From Puccinellia tenuiflora (Eukaryota > Streptophyta > Magnoliopsida > Poales > Poaceae): a DNA stretch of 64,000 nt. Where the stretch lies: assembly GCA_012064385.1 (NCBI GenBank), contig QRDG01001828.1:1-64000 (forward strand), in the 5' to 3' direction. Numbering within the stretch: position 1 is the first letter of the stretch; each line of letters starts with the position of its first letter. The position numbers were made by a program, and so were the translations under genes. Positions 24,398 to 36,314 of the stretch are shown piece by piece. Below the pieces are notes generated by a model that saw only the letters and a list, made by a program, of their open reading frames with translations, did not search any database and had not been told where the DNA came from.

Positions 24398-25545
24398 ATG
24401 GACCCAGCAGAAATTAATATGTCGACGTCGTACACCGCCCATGGGCCGACGGAAATAGAGGTGACCTACACCAACGACATTGCGCAGGTGGAGGAAACCC
24501 TCAGACTGCTCAAGATCAAGCAGTTGAAAATGGATGTGGATGAAGAGTTCATGGGGCTGGATTTTGAGTACACCAACGCAGATGAGGAATCTCAAGAGGT
24601 GGCAGTCGTTCAGCTTTGCGTGGACCAAACTGTGTTGGTCTGGCAGTTGTCTAGGTATGACTGATAGATGTAGTTTATGCACTAGTTTATACTTTATGTT
24701 GCTTCTTGTTCTGAATGCTGCACTTGTTTAAACATTTTGTCTATTTTATGTTCATTCTCTTACTGTTTTGTAAGAAATTAATAGTATCGTTGAAGAGTTG
24801 GCGTGTGTTGTGAAGATAATTAGTTTCTCTTATATATGCTGATTCTTGTGTCAACTCTACCATTAAACCGTATTGCACTATATATCATTATGCCAATATG
24901 AACTGAAATCTGATTGAGAGTTTCAGTTAGTTCGACCTTGTTCTCCTGTGGGCATATACTTGATATGTAAATCTAAACTATACTTTTTGCAAACTTATAA
25001 TTTATACTTTCTAACTACTGTAGGCCAAGGGAGTACTGTGAAAAGCTTTCCGAGTTTTTCATGGAGCGGACGTGTAAATTTGCCAGCGTCGATATAAGGC
25101 GTGACAGGGAGGTGATGCAAAGAACCTGGGGTTTTAAAATCCCAAGGAAGTACCATGTGGATATCCAAGAAATCTACCACATACCAGGATTAGGGCGCGA
25201 CGGGAGGACTGGAATGGCTAACCTTGCAGGCGAACTCATCAACAAATCTTATTTAACCATGAAGACCGATTTCCCAAAAGATGGGCACAAATCCTGGGAG
25301 AAGCAGCCACTGGACGACGTTAACATCAAATATGCTGCTGTCGATGGATTTGTCCGTTCGAGCTGTACCGGGTTCTCCAGTGCGTCCTAAAGGGGCAAGT
25401 TTGTCTTCAACCTAAACCAAAAGTACCACTGGTCATCCCCACAGTATCTGCACCCTCAACATCTTCCACCAGCGGCAGCAACCGAAACAAGTGGGAGGAT
25501 GACACATATGCGGATGACCGCAAAAGGTATAGGGCGTGGAACTAG
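24398..25545 (+). CDS. 3'-5' exonuclease-like protein (RNase D/WRN fold, DEDDy), CACTA cargo, frameshifted
   Basis: Exon 1 is 24398-24654 (ATG in GCCGCCATGG context) and exon 2 starts at 25024 after an AG acceptor. The joined product has the order of motifs of the DnaQ-like DEDDy exonucleases: Exo I LDFEYT (Asp55, Glu57), then VVQLCVDQTVLVWQL, Exo II SVDIRRDREVM (Asp113), and Exo III YAAVDGF (Tyr189, Asp193). Members remove nucleotides from 3' ends of RNA or DNA with two metal ions; the substrate here is unknown. The open frame ends at 25390. A conserved frame, one base off, continues from about 25353 (PFELYRVLQCVLKG) through a Pro/Ser-rich tail to a TAG at 25543-25545. A one-base frameshift, or a sequencing error, near 25350 therefore splits Exo III from its C-terminus. 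It is not part of the standard CACTA gene set, so it was probably captured. It could also be a long-established passenger of this family. Confidence 0.75.
24670..24960 (+). repeat. Dispersed repeat, copy in the exonuclease intron
   Basis: The intron between the two exonuclease exons aligns over about 290 bases with 35345-35645. Shared blocks include ACTTTATGTTGCTTCT, TAAACATTTTGTCT and CAACTCTACCATTAAAC. See the paired entry. Confidence 0.85.
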
Positions 25546-26473
25546 GGCACAGTGGGGGACGACGACAATTCCGGGGGGAAGTGAGCGGCACGAAGCGCTC
25601 GATATGTTCCATATTGTTTATATGTCGTATTGTTAATACGTAGTATTCCTGAACTTAGTTTAGCCGTATGTGCACGCTTTTGTGTCACTTTAACATCTAT
25701 CTGACCAATGTGGTTTAGCTCAGTTGTATGTAAAACACTTTCTCAGTATGATGTGGCGGTTTAGAAATCAGTACAATGTTGATGACCAACTTATCTTTTT
25801 GAAATTTGTTTGAATATTTTTTTGAATCAGTAAGCGTCAAATAGGAGTTTTTATGTGAACCAAGTATCATAAATAAGGTGAAAAATAGAATGAACACAAG
25901 TACCACAGAGATAGGGACATATGTTATGTGTAAGCAGCCCGAAGTATTATTAATTTTGTCGATTGCTATCTAGTTTTGCGCATTTAAATAAACTTAAGCC
26001 GATTTATGAAAACTTGGTCAAATTTGAACTACAAGTACGTTATAGCTTGCTGTAATTGTTTAAAAATATCATTTTGGGGTACCCAAGAAGTGTAGGAAGT
26101 TCGAAAAAAATGAATTTTTCGCACCAACACGACAAACTGAAATCACACATGATCTCCAGCTAGACCAAGGGTCGAGGAGGTGCGTTCATACACAGATTTA
26201 CGCTTGGAGCAAATGAAGAACAGATAAAAACAGGCAGAAGAACAAATCAGAAAAGCCAATTTGGAGAACAGAGAAGAAAAGGCGAGATCACTGACACGGG
26301 GTACCCGACCAAGGAGAACTACCCCACGCCGCTCCTCTTGCCGACCCGTGCAATGGCCAGATCGCTTTCGCCGTCGCGGGCGAAGCAGCGGCTGCGGCGC
26401 CTAACGTGGCAACGATCGCCACCGCCACCATGTAGTTCTAGGCTAGAAAGGGAGCCGGTGTGAAAGGAATAAC
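25546..26473. other. Spacer between exonuclease-like gene and first exon of the minus-strand transposase
   Basis: AT-rich 3' flank to about 26150, then a GC-richer part with GCCGCCGCCA-like codons that suits an intron or leader of the minus-strand gene. A TCATT(TT)GGGGTACCCAAG motif near 26070 also occurs near 23685. No convincing gene. Confidence 0.5.
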
Positions 26474-26518
26474 CTGAGAAAATTGGCGTCCCATTGACTC
26501 CGGTGTCGATGCCGCCAT

Positions 26519-26815
26519 GTCGATCGCCGTGAGGACGACGAGGGAGCTCAGATCCAATCGCGACCTGTAAGCCGCGGTGATTACGTTTAGATTGTTTGTC
26601 GTGGGTAGTTATGCAGAGAGTTTAGCGGGAAGGTTAAAAGGATATTTTTCGTTTTTGGTGGGAACAAAAAATTTCGTAAGGACTCTTAGTACGGGCCTTT
26701 TAGCGGGAGGTTTTAAATTTTTGGCGAAAACTACAATGGTGGGAACGTCATTATTTGTTGACTCAATTTTTGAACGTTTTGGAAAATGATATAAAATTGT
26801 AAAAATAACAAAATA
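26519..26815. other. Region upstream of the putative minus-strand first exon
   Basis: Probable promoter or leader of the Transposase_24 gene on the minus strand. I see no coding frame of its own. It borders the tandem array. Confidence 0.4.
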
Positions 26816-29800
26816 TATCTTGGGCGATTCTTGCCACTTTCCGTTGCATGTTTACGACAAACCATGACATTCTTGCATCCCACTCCATAAAATCACTACT
26901 TTGTGATAAATTGAGGCATTTCAACTTGTTACCCCGGGTCACGATTCAAATGGGTGATTCGGCAGTAGTGTCTTGCCTATCATGGCAAAAAATGCCCGAA
27001 AACGTGCAATTCGGTTGCCAACATGTTGTGTCCCATGCCCCAATGTTGCAAACATGGTGCATTTGCAAGAACCTCACTTCATTTCAACAACATTGCATGT
27101 TTGGCATCTAGAAATTTCGATTTAATTCTCAAATTCCATACAAATCTTTAGTCGTAGCCATTTTCGGGCCTTTTCGGTCCAAAAAATATGGTTCTCCCAC
27201 CTAGGATGCCTAGAAAATTGGCCAAATGACCATGTCAGTCACACATGGTCATGTGACCACTCACAAAATGTTTGAACCCATTCCACAACTTGGTTGATGC
27301 ACAATCCCATTGGCTATACCATCGAATCATCGGACGTGCTGTTAATTAACCGGGACGATACTTGGCACTTTTCGTTGCATGTTTACCACAAACCATGAAA
27401 TACTTGCATCCCACTCCATCAAGATCACTACTTTGTGATAAATTTAGGCATTTCAACTAGTTACCCTGGGTCTCAATTCAAATGGGTGATTCGGCAGTCG
27501 TGTCTTGCCTATCATGGCAAAAAATGCCCGAAAATGTGCAATTCGGTTGCCAACATGTTGTGTCCCATGCCCCAATGTTGCAAACATGGTGCATTTGCAA
27601 GAACCTCACTTCATTTCAACAACATTGCACGTTTGGCATCTAGAAATTTCGATTTAATTCTCAAATTCCATACAAATCTTTAGTCGTAGCCATTTTCGGG
27701 CCTTTTCGGTCCAAAAAATATGGTTCTCCCACCTAGGATGCCTAGAAAATTGGCCAAATGACCATGTCAGTCACACATGGTCATGTGACCACTCACAAAA
27801 TGTTTGAACCCATTCCACAACTTGGTTGATGCACAATCCCATTGGCTATACCATCGAATCATCGGACGATGCAAGTTAATTAACCGGGACGATACTTGGC
27901 ACTTTTCATTGCATGTTTACCACAAACCATGAAATACTTGCATCCCACTCCATCAAGATCACTACTTTGTGATAAATTTAGGCATTTCAACTAGTTACCC
28001 TGGGTCTCAATTCAAATGGGTGATTCGGCAGTCGTGTCTTGCCTATCATGGCAAAAAATGCCCGAAAATGTGCAATTCGGTTGCCAACATGTTGTGTCCC
28101 ATGCCCCAATGTTGCAAACATGGTGCATTTGCAAGAACCTCACTTCATTTCAACAACATTGCACGTTTGGCATCTTGAAATTTCGATTTAATTCTCAAAT
28201 TCCATACAAATCTTCAGTCGTAGCCATTTTCGGGCCTTTTCGGTCCAAAAAAATGGTTCTCCCACCTAGGATGCCTAGAAAATTGTCCAAATGACCATGT
28301 CAGTGACACATGGTCATGTGACCACTCACAAAATGTTTGAACCCATTCCACAACTTGATTGATGCACAATCCCATTGGCTATACCATCGAATCACCGGAC
28401 GATGCAAGTTAATTAACCGGGACGATACTTGGCACTTTTCGTTGCATGTTTACCACAAACCATGAAATCCTTGCATCCCACTCCATCAAGCTCACTACTT
28501 TGTGATAAATTTAGGCATTTCAACTAGTTACCCTGGGTCTCGATTCAAATGGGTGATTTGGCAGTAGTGTCTTGCCTATCATGGCAAAAAATGCCCGAAA
28601 ACGTGCAATTCGGTTGCCAACATGTTGTGTCCCATGCCCCAATGTTGAAAACATGGTGCATTTGTAAGAACATCACTTCATTTCAACAACATTGCATGTT
28701 TGGCATCTAGAAATTTCGATTTAATTCTCAAATTCCATACAAATCTTTAGTCGTAGCCATTTCGGGCCTTTTCGGTCCAAAAAAATGGTTCTCCGACCTA
28801 GGATGCCTAGAAAATTAGCCAAATGACCATGTCAGTGACACATGGTCATGTGACTACTCACAAAATGTTTGAACCCATTCCACAACTTGGTTGATGCACA
28901 ATCCCATTGGCTATACCATCGAATCACCGGACGATGCAAGTTAATTAACCGGGACGATACTTGGCACTTTTCGTTGCATGTTTACCACAAACCATGAAAT
29001 CCTTGAATCCCACTCCATCAAGCTCACTACTTTGTGATAAATTTAGGCATTTCAACTAGTTACCCTGGGTCTCGATTCAAATGGGTGATTCGGTAGTAGT
29101 GTCTTGCCTATCATGGCAAAAAATGCCCGAAAACGTGCAATTCGTTTGCCAACATGTTGTGTCCCATGCCCCAATGTTGCAAACATGGTGAATTTGTAAG
29201 AAAATCACTTCATTTCAACAACATTGCATGTTTGGCATCTAGAAATTTCGATTTAATTCTCAAATTCCATACAAATCTTTAGTCGTAGCCATTTTCGGGC
29301 CTTTTCGGTCCAAAAAAATGGTTCTCCGACCTAGGATGCCTAGAAAATTAGCCAAATGACCATGTCAGTGACACATGGTCATGTGACCACTCACAAAATG
29401 TTTGAACCCATTCCACAACTTGGTTGATGCACAATCCCATTGGCTATACCATCGAATCACCGGACGATGCAAGTTAATTAACCGGGACGATACTTGGCAC
29501 TTTTCGTTGCATGTTTACCACAAACCATGAAATCCTTGCATCCCACTCCATAAAGCTCACTACTTTGTGATAAATTTAGGCATTTCAACTAGTTACCCTA
29601 GGTCTCGATTCAAATGGGTGTTTCGGCAGTAGTGTCTTGCCTATCATGGCAAAAATGCCCGAAAACGTGCAATTCGGTTGCCAACATGTTGTGTCCCATG
29701 CCCCAATGTTGCAAACATGGTGCATTTGCAAGAACCTCACTTCATTTCAACAACATTTCACGTTTGTCATATGAAAATTTCGATTCAATTCTCACATTCC

Positions 29801-32800
29801 TTACAAATCTTAAGTCGTAGCCATTTTGGGCCTTTACGGTAAAATAATTATTCTCCCACCAAGGATGCCTAGAAAATTGTACAAATGACCATGGCAGTCA
29901 CACATGGTCATGTGACCACTCACAAAATGTTTTAACCCATTCCACAACTTGTTTGAAGCACAATCCCATTGGCTATACCATCGAATCACCGGACGTGTTG
30001 TTAATTAACCGGGACGATACTTGGCACTTTTCGTTGCATGTTTACCACAAACCATGAAATCCTTGCATCCCACTCCATAAAACTCACTACTTTGTGATAA
30101 ATTTAGGCATTTCAACTAGTTACCCCGGGTCACGATTCAAATGGGTGATTCGGCAGTAGTGTCTTGCCTATCATGGCAAAAATGCCCGAAAACGTGCAAT
30201 TCGGTTGCCAACATGTTATGTCCCATGCCCCAATGTTGCAAACATGGTGCATTTGCAAGAACCTCACTTCATTTCAACAACATTGCACGTTTGGCATCTA
30301 GAAATTTTGATTTAATTATCAAATTTCCATACAAATCTTTAGTCGTAGCCATTTTCGGGCCTTTTCGGTCCAAAAATATGGTTCTCCCACCTAGGATGCC
30401 TAGAAAATTGGCCAAATGACCATGTCAGTCACACATGGTCATGTGACCACTCACAAAATGTTTGAACCCATTCCACAACTTGGTTGATGCACAATCCCAT
30501 TGGCTATACCATCGAATCATCGGACGTGCTGTTAATTAACCGGGACGATACTTGGCACTTTTCGTTGCATGTTTACCACAAACCATGAAATACTTGCATC
30601 CCACTCCATCAAGATCACTACTTTGTGATAAATTTAGGCATTTCAACTAGTTACCCTGGGTCTCAATTCAAATGGGTGATTCGGCAGTCGTGTCTTGCCT
30701 ATCATGGCAAAAAATGCCCGAAAATGTGCAATTCGGTTGCCAACATGTTGTGTCCCATGCCCCAATGTTGCAAACATGGTGCATTTGCAAGAACCTCACT
30801 TCATTTCAACAACATTGCACGTTTGGCATCTTGAAATTTCGATTTAATTCTCAAATTCCATACAAATCTTCAGTCGTAGCCATTTTCGGGCCTTTTCGGT
30901 CCAAAAAAATGGTTCTCCCACCTAGGATGCCTAGAAAATTGTCCAAATGACCATGTCAGTGACACATGGTCATGTGACCACTCACAAAATGTTTGAACCC
31001 ATTCCACAACTTGATTGATGCACAATCCCATTGGCTATACCATCGAATCACCGGACGATGCAAGTTAATTAACCGGGACGATACTTGGCACTTTTCGTTG
31101 CATGTTTACCACAAACCATGAAATCCTTGCATCCCACTCCCTCAAGCTCACTACTTTGTGATAAATTTAGGCATTTCAACTAGTTACCCTGGGTCTCGAT
31201 TCAAATGGGTGATTCGGCAGTAGTGTCTTGCCTATCATGGCAAAAAATGCCCGAAAACGTGCAATTCGGTTGCCAACATGTTGTGTCCCATGCCCCAATG
31301 TTGAAAACATGGTGCATTTGTAAGAACATCACTTCATTTCAACAACATTGCATGTTTGGCATCTAGAAATTTCGATTTAATTCTCAAATTCCATACAAAT
31401 CTTTAGTCGTAGCCATTTTCGGGCCTTTTCGGTCCAAAAAAATGGTTCTCCGACCTAGGATGCCTAGAAAATTAGCCAAATGACCATGTCAGTGACACAT
31501 GGTCATGTGACCACTCACAAAATGTTTGAACCCATTCCACAACTTGGTTGATGCACAATCCCATTGGCTATACCATCGAATCACCGGACGATGCAAGTTA
31601 ATTAACCGGGACGATACTTGGCACTTTTCATTGCATGTTTACCACAAACCATGAAATCCTTGCATCCCACTCCATAAAGCTCACTACTTTGTGATAAATT
31701 TAGGCATTTCAACTAGTTACCCTAGGTCTCGATTCAAATGGGTGTTTCGGCAGTAGTGTCTTGCCTATCATGGCAAAAAATGCCCGAAAACGTGCAATTC
31801 GGTTGCCAACATGTTGTGTCCCATGCCCCAATGTTGCAAACATGGTGCATTTGCAAGAACCTCACTTCATTTCAACAACATTTCACGTTTGTCATATGAA
31901 AATTTCGATTCAATTCTCACATTCCTTACAAATCTTAAGTCGTAGCCATTTTGGGCCTTTACGGTAAAATAATTATTCTCCCACCAAGGATGCCTAGAAA
32001 ATTGTACAAATGACCATGGCAGTCACACATGGTCATGTGACCACTCACAAAATGTTTTAACCCATTCCACAACTTGTTTGAAGCACAATCCCATTGGCTA
32101 TACCATCGAATCACCGGACGTGTTGTTAATTAACCGGGACGATACTTGGCACTTTTCGTTGCATGTTTACCACAAACCATGAAATCCTTGCATCCCACTC
32201 CATAAAACTCACTACTTTGTGATAAATTTAGGCATTTCAACTAGTTACCCCGGGTCACGATTCAAATGGGTGATTCGGCAGTAGTGTCTTGCCTATCATG
32301 GCAAAAATGCCCGAAAACGTGCAATTCGGTTGCCAACATGTTATGTCCCATGCCCCAATGTTGCAAACATGGTGCATTTGCAAGAACCTCACTTCATTTC
32401 AACAACATTGCACGTTTGGCATCTAGAAATTTCGATTTAATTATCAAATTTCCATACAAATCTTTAGTCGTAGCCATTTTCGGGCCTTTTCGGTCCAAAA
32501 AAATGGTTCTCCCACCTAGGATGCCTAGAAAATTGGCCAAATGACCATGTCAGTCACACATGGTCATGTGACCACTCACAAATTGTTTGAACCCATTCCA
32601 CAACTTGTTTGATGCACAATCCCATTGGCTATACCATCGAATCACCGGACGTGTTGTTAATTAACCGGGACGATACTTGGCACTTTTCGTTGCATGTTCA
32701 CCACAAACCATGAAATCCTTGCATCCCACTCCATCAAGCTCACTACTTTGTGATAAATTTAGGCATTTCAACTAGTTACCCCGGGTCACGATTGAAATGG

Positions 32801-33600
32801 GTGATTCGGCACTAGTTTCATGCCTTTTATGGCCAAAAATGCTCGAAAACATGCAATTCCCGGGCCAACATGCTCTGTCCCATGCCCCAATGTTGCAAAC
32901 ATGGTGCATCTGCAAGAACCTCACCTCATTTCAACAACATTGCACGTTTGGCATCTGGAAATTTCGATTTAAATATCAAATTCAATACAAATCTTAAGTC
33001 GTAGCCATTTTCGGGCCTTTTCGGTGAAAAAAATGCTTCTCCCACCTAGGATGCCTAGAAAATTGTCCAGATGACCATGGCAGTCACACATGGTCATGTG
33101 ACCACTCACAAAATGTTTGAACCCATTCCACAACTTGTTTGATGCACAATCCCATTGGCTATACCATCGAATCACCGGACGTGTTGTTAATTAACCGGGA
33201 CGATACTTGGGCCTTTTCGGTGCATGTTCACCACAAACCATGAAATCCTTGCATCCCACTCCATCAAGCTCACTACTTTGTGATAAATTTAGGCATTTCA
33301 ACTAGTTACCCCGGGTCACGATTGAAATGGGTGATTCGGCACTAGTTTCATGCCTTTCATGGCCAAAAATGCCCGAAAACATGCAATTCCCGGGCCAACA
33401 TGCTCTGTCCCATGCCCCAATGTTGCAAACATGGTGCATCTGCAAGAACCTCACCTCATTTCAACAACATTGCACGTTTGGCATCTGGAAATTTCGATTT
33501 AAATATCAAATTCAATACAAATCTTAAGGCGTAGCCATTTTCGGGCCTTTTCGGTGAAAAAAAATGGTTCTCCCACCTAGGATGCCTAAAAAATTGTCCA
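26816..33600 (+). repeat. Tandem array of about 13 units of ~530 bp inside the CACTA element
   Basis: The phrase GACGATACTTGGCAC or a close variant recurs near 27354, 27886, 28420, 28952, 29484, 30010, 30540, 31076, 31608, 32136, 32666 and 33198, with an older variant near 26823. Spacing is 526-536 bases. Unit-specific variants show higher-order structure: the units at 27886, 28420, 29484 and 30010 match those at 30540, 31076, 31608 and 32136, so a block of about 2.1-2.6 kb was copied as a whole. The last two units and the first are the most divergent, as expected if homogenisation is strongest in the middle. Each unit has a ~92-codon ORF, but indels in an A-run change its frame between units, so it is not taken as a gene. 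Confidence 0.95.
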
Positions 33601-33768
33601 CGTGTCAATGTTTGGAGTTGGTCAATGCCGATGAGCTCGTGGACCAGGTATGATAAAATTTTCTTCCGTCTCCGAAACCAATTTTCCACAAATCCGGGAA
33701 ATACCCGCCTCGTCCCCTCCGCTTCCATATCCAAACCCTAGACCCTTCCACACCCCCACCCACCCGCC

Positions 33769-35324
33769 ATGAAGAGATCAAGGGAATCCTTCGACACCGA
33801 CCCAATTGATGCTGTCGGCCCAGGTGCGGCCGGCTCTGGCAGTGGGAGTGATGCTTCGGGCAAGGCCCCGCCAGTGGACGCGGGGGTCGACGATGTCGCT
33901 TCCCATCCAGATCGGATGAAGACCGGGAGCGGGGATGGAGGCGATGGTGCTGAGCGGCGCGATGATATGGCCCCATCCGACGCTGCCGCGCCATCGGACC
34001 TCGTCGCGGCATACAAGCAGATTGACCAGATGTTCGAAGATGCCGCTGAACTAGTCTTCTGGGAGGACGTCCCCGACGAGCAGACGGAGGTACATCCCTG
34101 TTAGAAAACTAGATCGAGTTTTAGTGAACTTGCTAGGGTTAGTCTGTGCTATCGAGGGTTCCTAGTGGTAGTAGATGGTCCAATCTACTATTATTTCAAT
34201 GTTGAACTGCCCTCCAGTGTTAGTGTCCGAATTATTGATTAATATGCGTGCTTGGTGAAGTGAATCATCCGTGCAACTAAGGAGCAGTTTCAATTGCACA
34301 TCAATTCATACCCGGCTTGAATTGCCCCTATTATGTCAAAAAATTAAATCTTCAGTTCATTAATTAAACTGATCAAACTAGATGTTTCAGAAGTTAGTAA
34401 TGTCTGTAATTCATGTACTAGCCGATACATATACAAATATACTCAACATTATTTGTTACATTCTTTTCTACTGAATTCTTTTCTAGATACAAACTGTAGG
34501 TAGATCAATTTTGCTTTGTAATTTTAAGCTTTTATTGCTTAAGTGTTCTATTAATTAATTCATGAATCCAGTTTATAGGAAAGCTATGTTAATTAGATGT
34601 GCATGCTTACAATGGATTTCAATTATCTGATTTGGATTAATCGACGGCGATCTCTACCGGCGACTATAACATACTGGGCTAAGTATGTGGGATGTATTTA
34701 ACAGAACTTCGTTGAATATGAAGTATATGTTGTACATTTAATATCCATTAGAATTCTTATGCAATAAATTATGTCCAGGTAAAAAACGAATGAGGAACTT
34801 CAGTTTTTATTTAACGTGTATTGGCTTATTGCATGTTAGGAGTCGAGAGTTGAAGATGAGGCATCTGATGAGGAAGAAGCTGTCTCACAGGGTTATGCTT
34901 CCCTTGATGGAGGCTTTGGAGAAGACGATGCTGCACCACCTCCAACATCACCAAATGTCGATGAAAATCTGCGAAGAGAGTCTATCTCTCCCGTATGGTG
35001 ATGCGTCAGCTAAGGGTGACAGAAGGTCCGAACCAGGACAATATTCTTGAAGCCGTGGTAACCCCGAACCAGCAACCTGCGTGTTTCATGCTTTCGCGGG
35101 TCCTTTTTAGCAAGTTGGGGGCTCCTAACTGGCGCATCGTTCAGTCTCATAACAATGGAGACACCGCACATATTTACATCAAGATGCGTACAAAGGATCT
35201 GCGGAGGTTTCACGGAAAGAGGTATCAGTGGATGGGAGAAGAAGTCACCTTCTGCAAGGTGAAGTGTGTCTTACCACTTACGCCAGACCCCATGGATGCT
35301 GGCCAGGTTGTTAAGCTTTTTTAA
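33769..35324 (+). pseudogene. Unrecognised two-exon gene carried by the CACTA element, frameshifted
   Basis: Exon 1 (33769-34089) starts in CCGCCATGAAG after a CT-rich leader with AAACCCTAG. It encodes a low-complexity Gly/Ala/Asp/Ser-rich N-terminus ending in an acidic ELVFWEDVPDEQTE. A GT donor at 34090 and an AG acceptor at 34838-34839 define a 750-base intron. Exon 2 begins with an acidic stretch (ESRVEDEASDEEEAVSQGYA). Near 34990 the frame breaks and the next frame carries a more structured region (MLSRVLFSKLGAPNWRIVQS, HIYIKMRTKDLRRFHGKRYQ, KVKCVLPLTPDPMDAG) to a TAA at 35322-35324. I recognise no domain. The split into an acidic disordered half and a basic folded half might suit a nucleic-acid or chromatin partner, but that is inference. 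The frameshift argues it is inactive in this copy. Confidence 0.55.
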
Positions 35325-35344
35325 GCTGCGGCTGCAGATAGTTT

Positions 35345-35645
35345 TTTATACTGTTGCACTAGTTTAGACTTTATGTTGCTTCTCGTACTGAATGTTGCAC
35401 TTCTTTAAACATTTTGTCTTTTTTATGTTGATTCTCTTACTGGTTTGTAAGAACATAATAGTATTGTTGAAGAGTTGTCGTGTGTTGAACATAATAGTAT
35501 TGTTGAACATTAGTTTCTCTTATGCTGATTCTTCTGTCAACTCTACCATTAAACTGTATTGCACTATATATCTTTATGCCAATATGAACTCAAACGTGAT
35601 TGAGAGTTTCTGTTAGTTCGACCTTGTTCTTTTGTGGGCAGTTGT
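35345..35645 (+). repeat. Dispersed repeat, copy downstream of the unrecognised gene
   Basis: Aligns in the same orientation with 24670-24960, with small indels including a short internal duplication (ACATAATAGTATTGTTGAA). It lies just after the stop codon of the unrecognised gene, so part of one cargo gene's flank was copied from or to the other. Confidence 0.85.
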
Positions 35646-36028
35646 AGAAATGTACATGTTTATCACAGAAATGTGGGTACCTTGCAGAAATGTGGGTACC
35701 TTGCGACGCAAGAAGTTCAAACCTCATGACATAGTAGTGCTAACCTGTGTTGATATACCATTATTGGCATCGCTACTGAACTATAGCACTTCTAATATAA
35801 ACCAAAATACCAACATTACATTTCTCGAGCATTACTGCAAAAGCAACATAGTACATACGAACTTAAGTCGCACATTGTTCAACCAAACTTTTCTCTACAT
35901 AAAGCCAACCTTTCGATTAAAAAAGGTTCTCTCTACATAAAGATCAGATATTGATCAAGTAAGTAACACTCGGCTCTGTCCAGAACAAATTGCAAACCAT
36001 CTTTTCCTAGGATGTCACAAAGCTATCT
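35646..36028. other. Spacer before the TNP2 transposase
   Basis: It contains a short tandem (AGAAATGTGGGTACCTTGC, twice near 35665-35703) and AT-rich DNA. The N-terminal transposase-associated domain expected here was not found. Confidence 0.5.
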
Positions 36029-36314
36029 TTCATTGCCAAGCTTTATCAAATGAAGTGCGTGACTGGGATGACCAATATAGCAATTGACTACATTCTGGAC
36101 CTGTTCAGGGAGACGCTCCAAAGGGTCACTGCATTCCTACTAATGTAGCACAAGTAAGGAAGGTGATCCGAGACTTTGGTCTGGATTACATAAAGATACA
36201 CACATGTGTTAATGATTGTGTGCTATTCCGTAATGAGCATGCTGATGCCCAAGAATGCCCTGTCTGTCATGCGTCTCGATGGAAATCTAGGCCTACCTTA
36301 GACAAAGACGATTC

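Larger units (their letters stand above)
19181..26518 (-). pseudogene. CACTA accessory protein, Transposase_24 / plant transposase (Ptta/En/Spm) family, multi-exon
   Basis: Read right to left, exons with GT/AG borders can be traced at about 23522-23130 (TREDIWTVNLHFEDEE start), 23027-22960, 22874-22797, 22745-22593, 20720-20467 (GPKKIGRGVVKGLKAAKK), 20378-20169 (RYRGWRASLNATYK, EEWEWLTEYF), 20080-19988, 19906-19805 (ALWEITHTKNGTW) and 19711-19181 (coiled coil rich in Glu, Lys, Arg and Gln). The core blocks match Transposase_24, the second gene of plant CACTA elements, which binds subterminal repeats and assists the TNP2 transposase. A 15-codon first exon with an ATG at 26518-26516 and a GT donor at its end is the best start, but it is inferred. 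A solo LTR (20722-22498) interrupts the gene four bases inside the 20720 exon, so the present copy is probably dead. The exonuclease-like gene lies on the opposite strand between exon 1 and exon 2. Confidence 0.8.

Noticed and set aside
26941..33530. Repeated ~92-codon ORFs (MGDSAVVSCLSWQK...) in each unit of the tandem array
   Set aside because: They recur because the DNA repeats. A variable A-run shifts the frame between units and some units lack the ORF, so there is no sign of coding selection.
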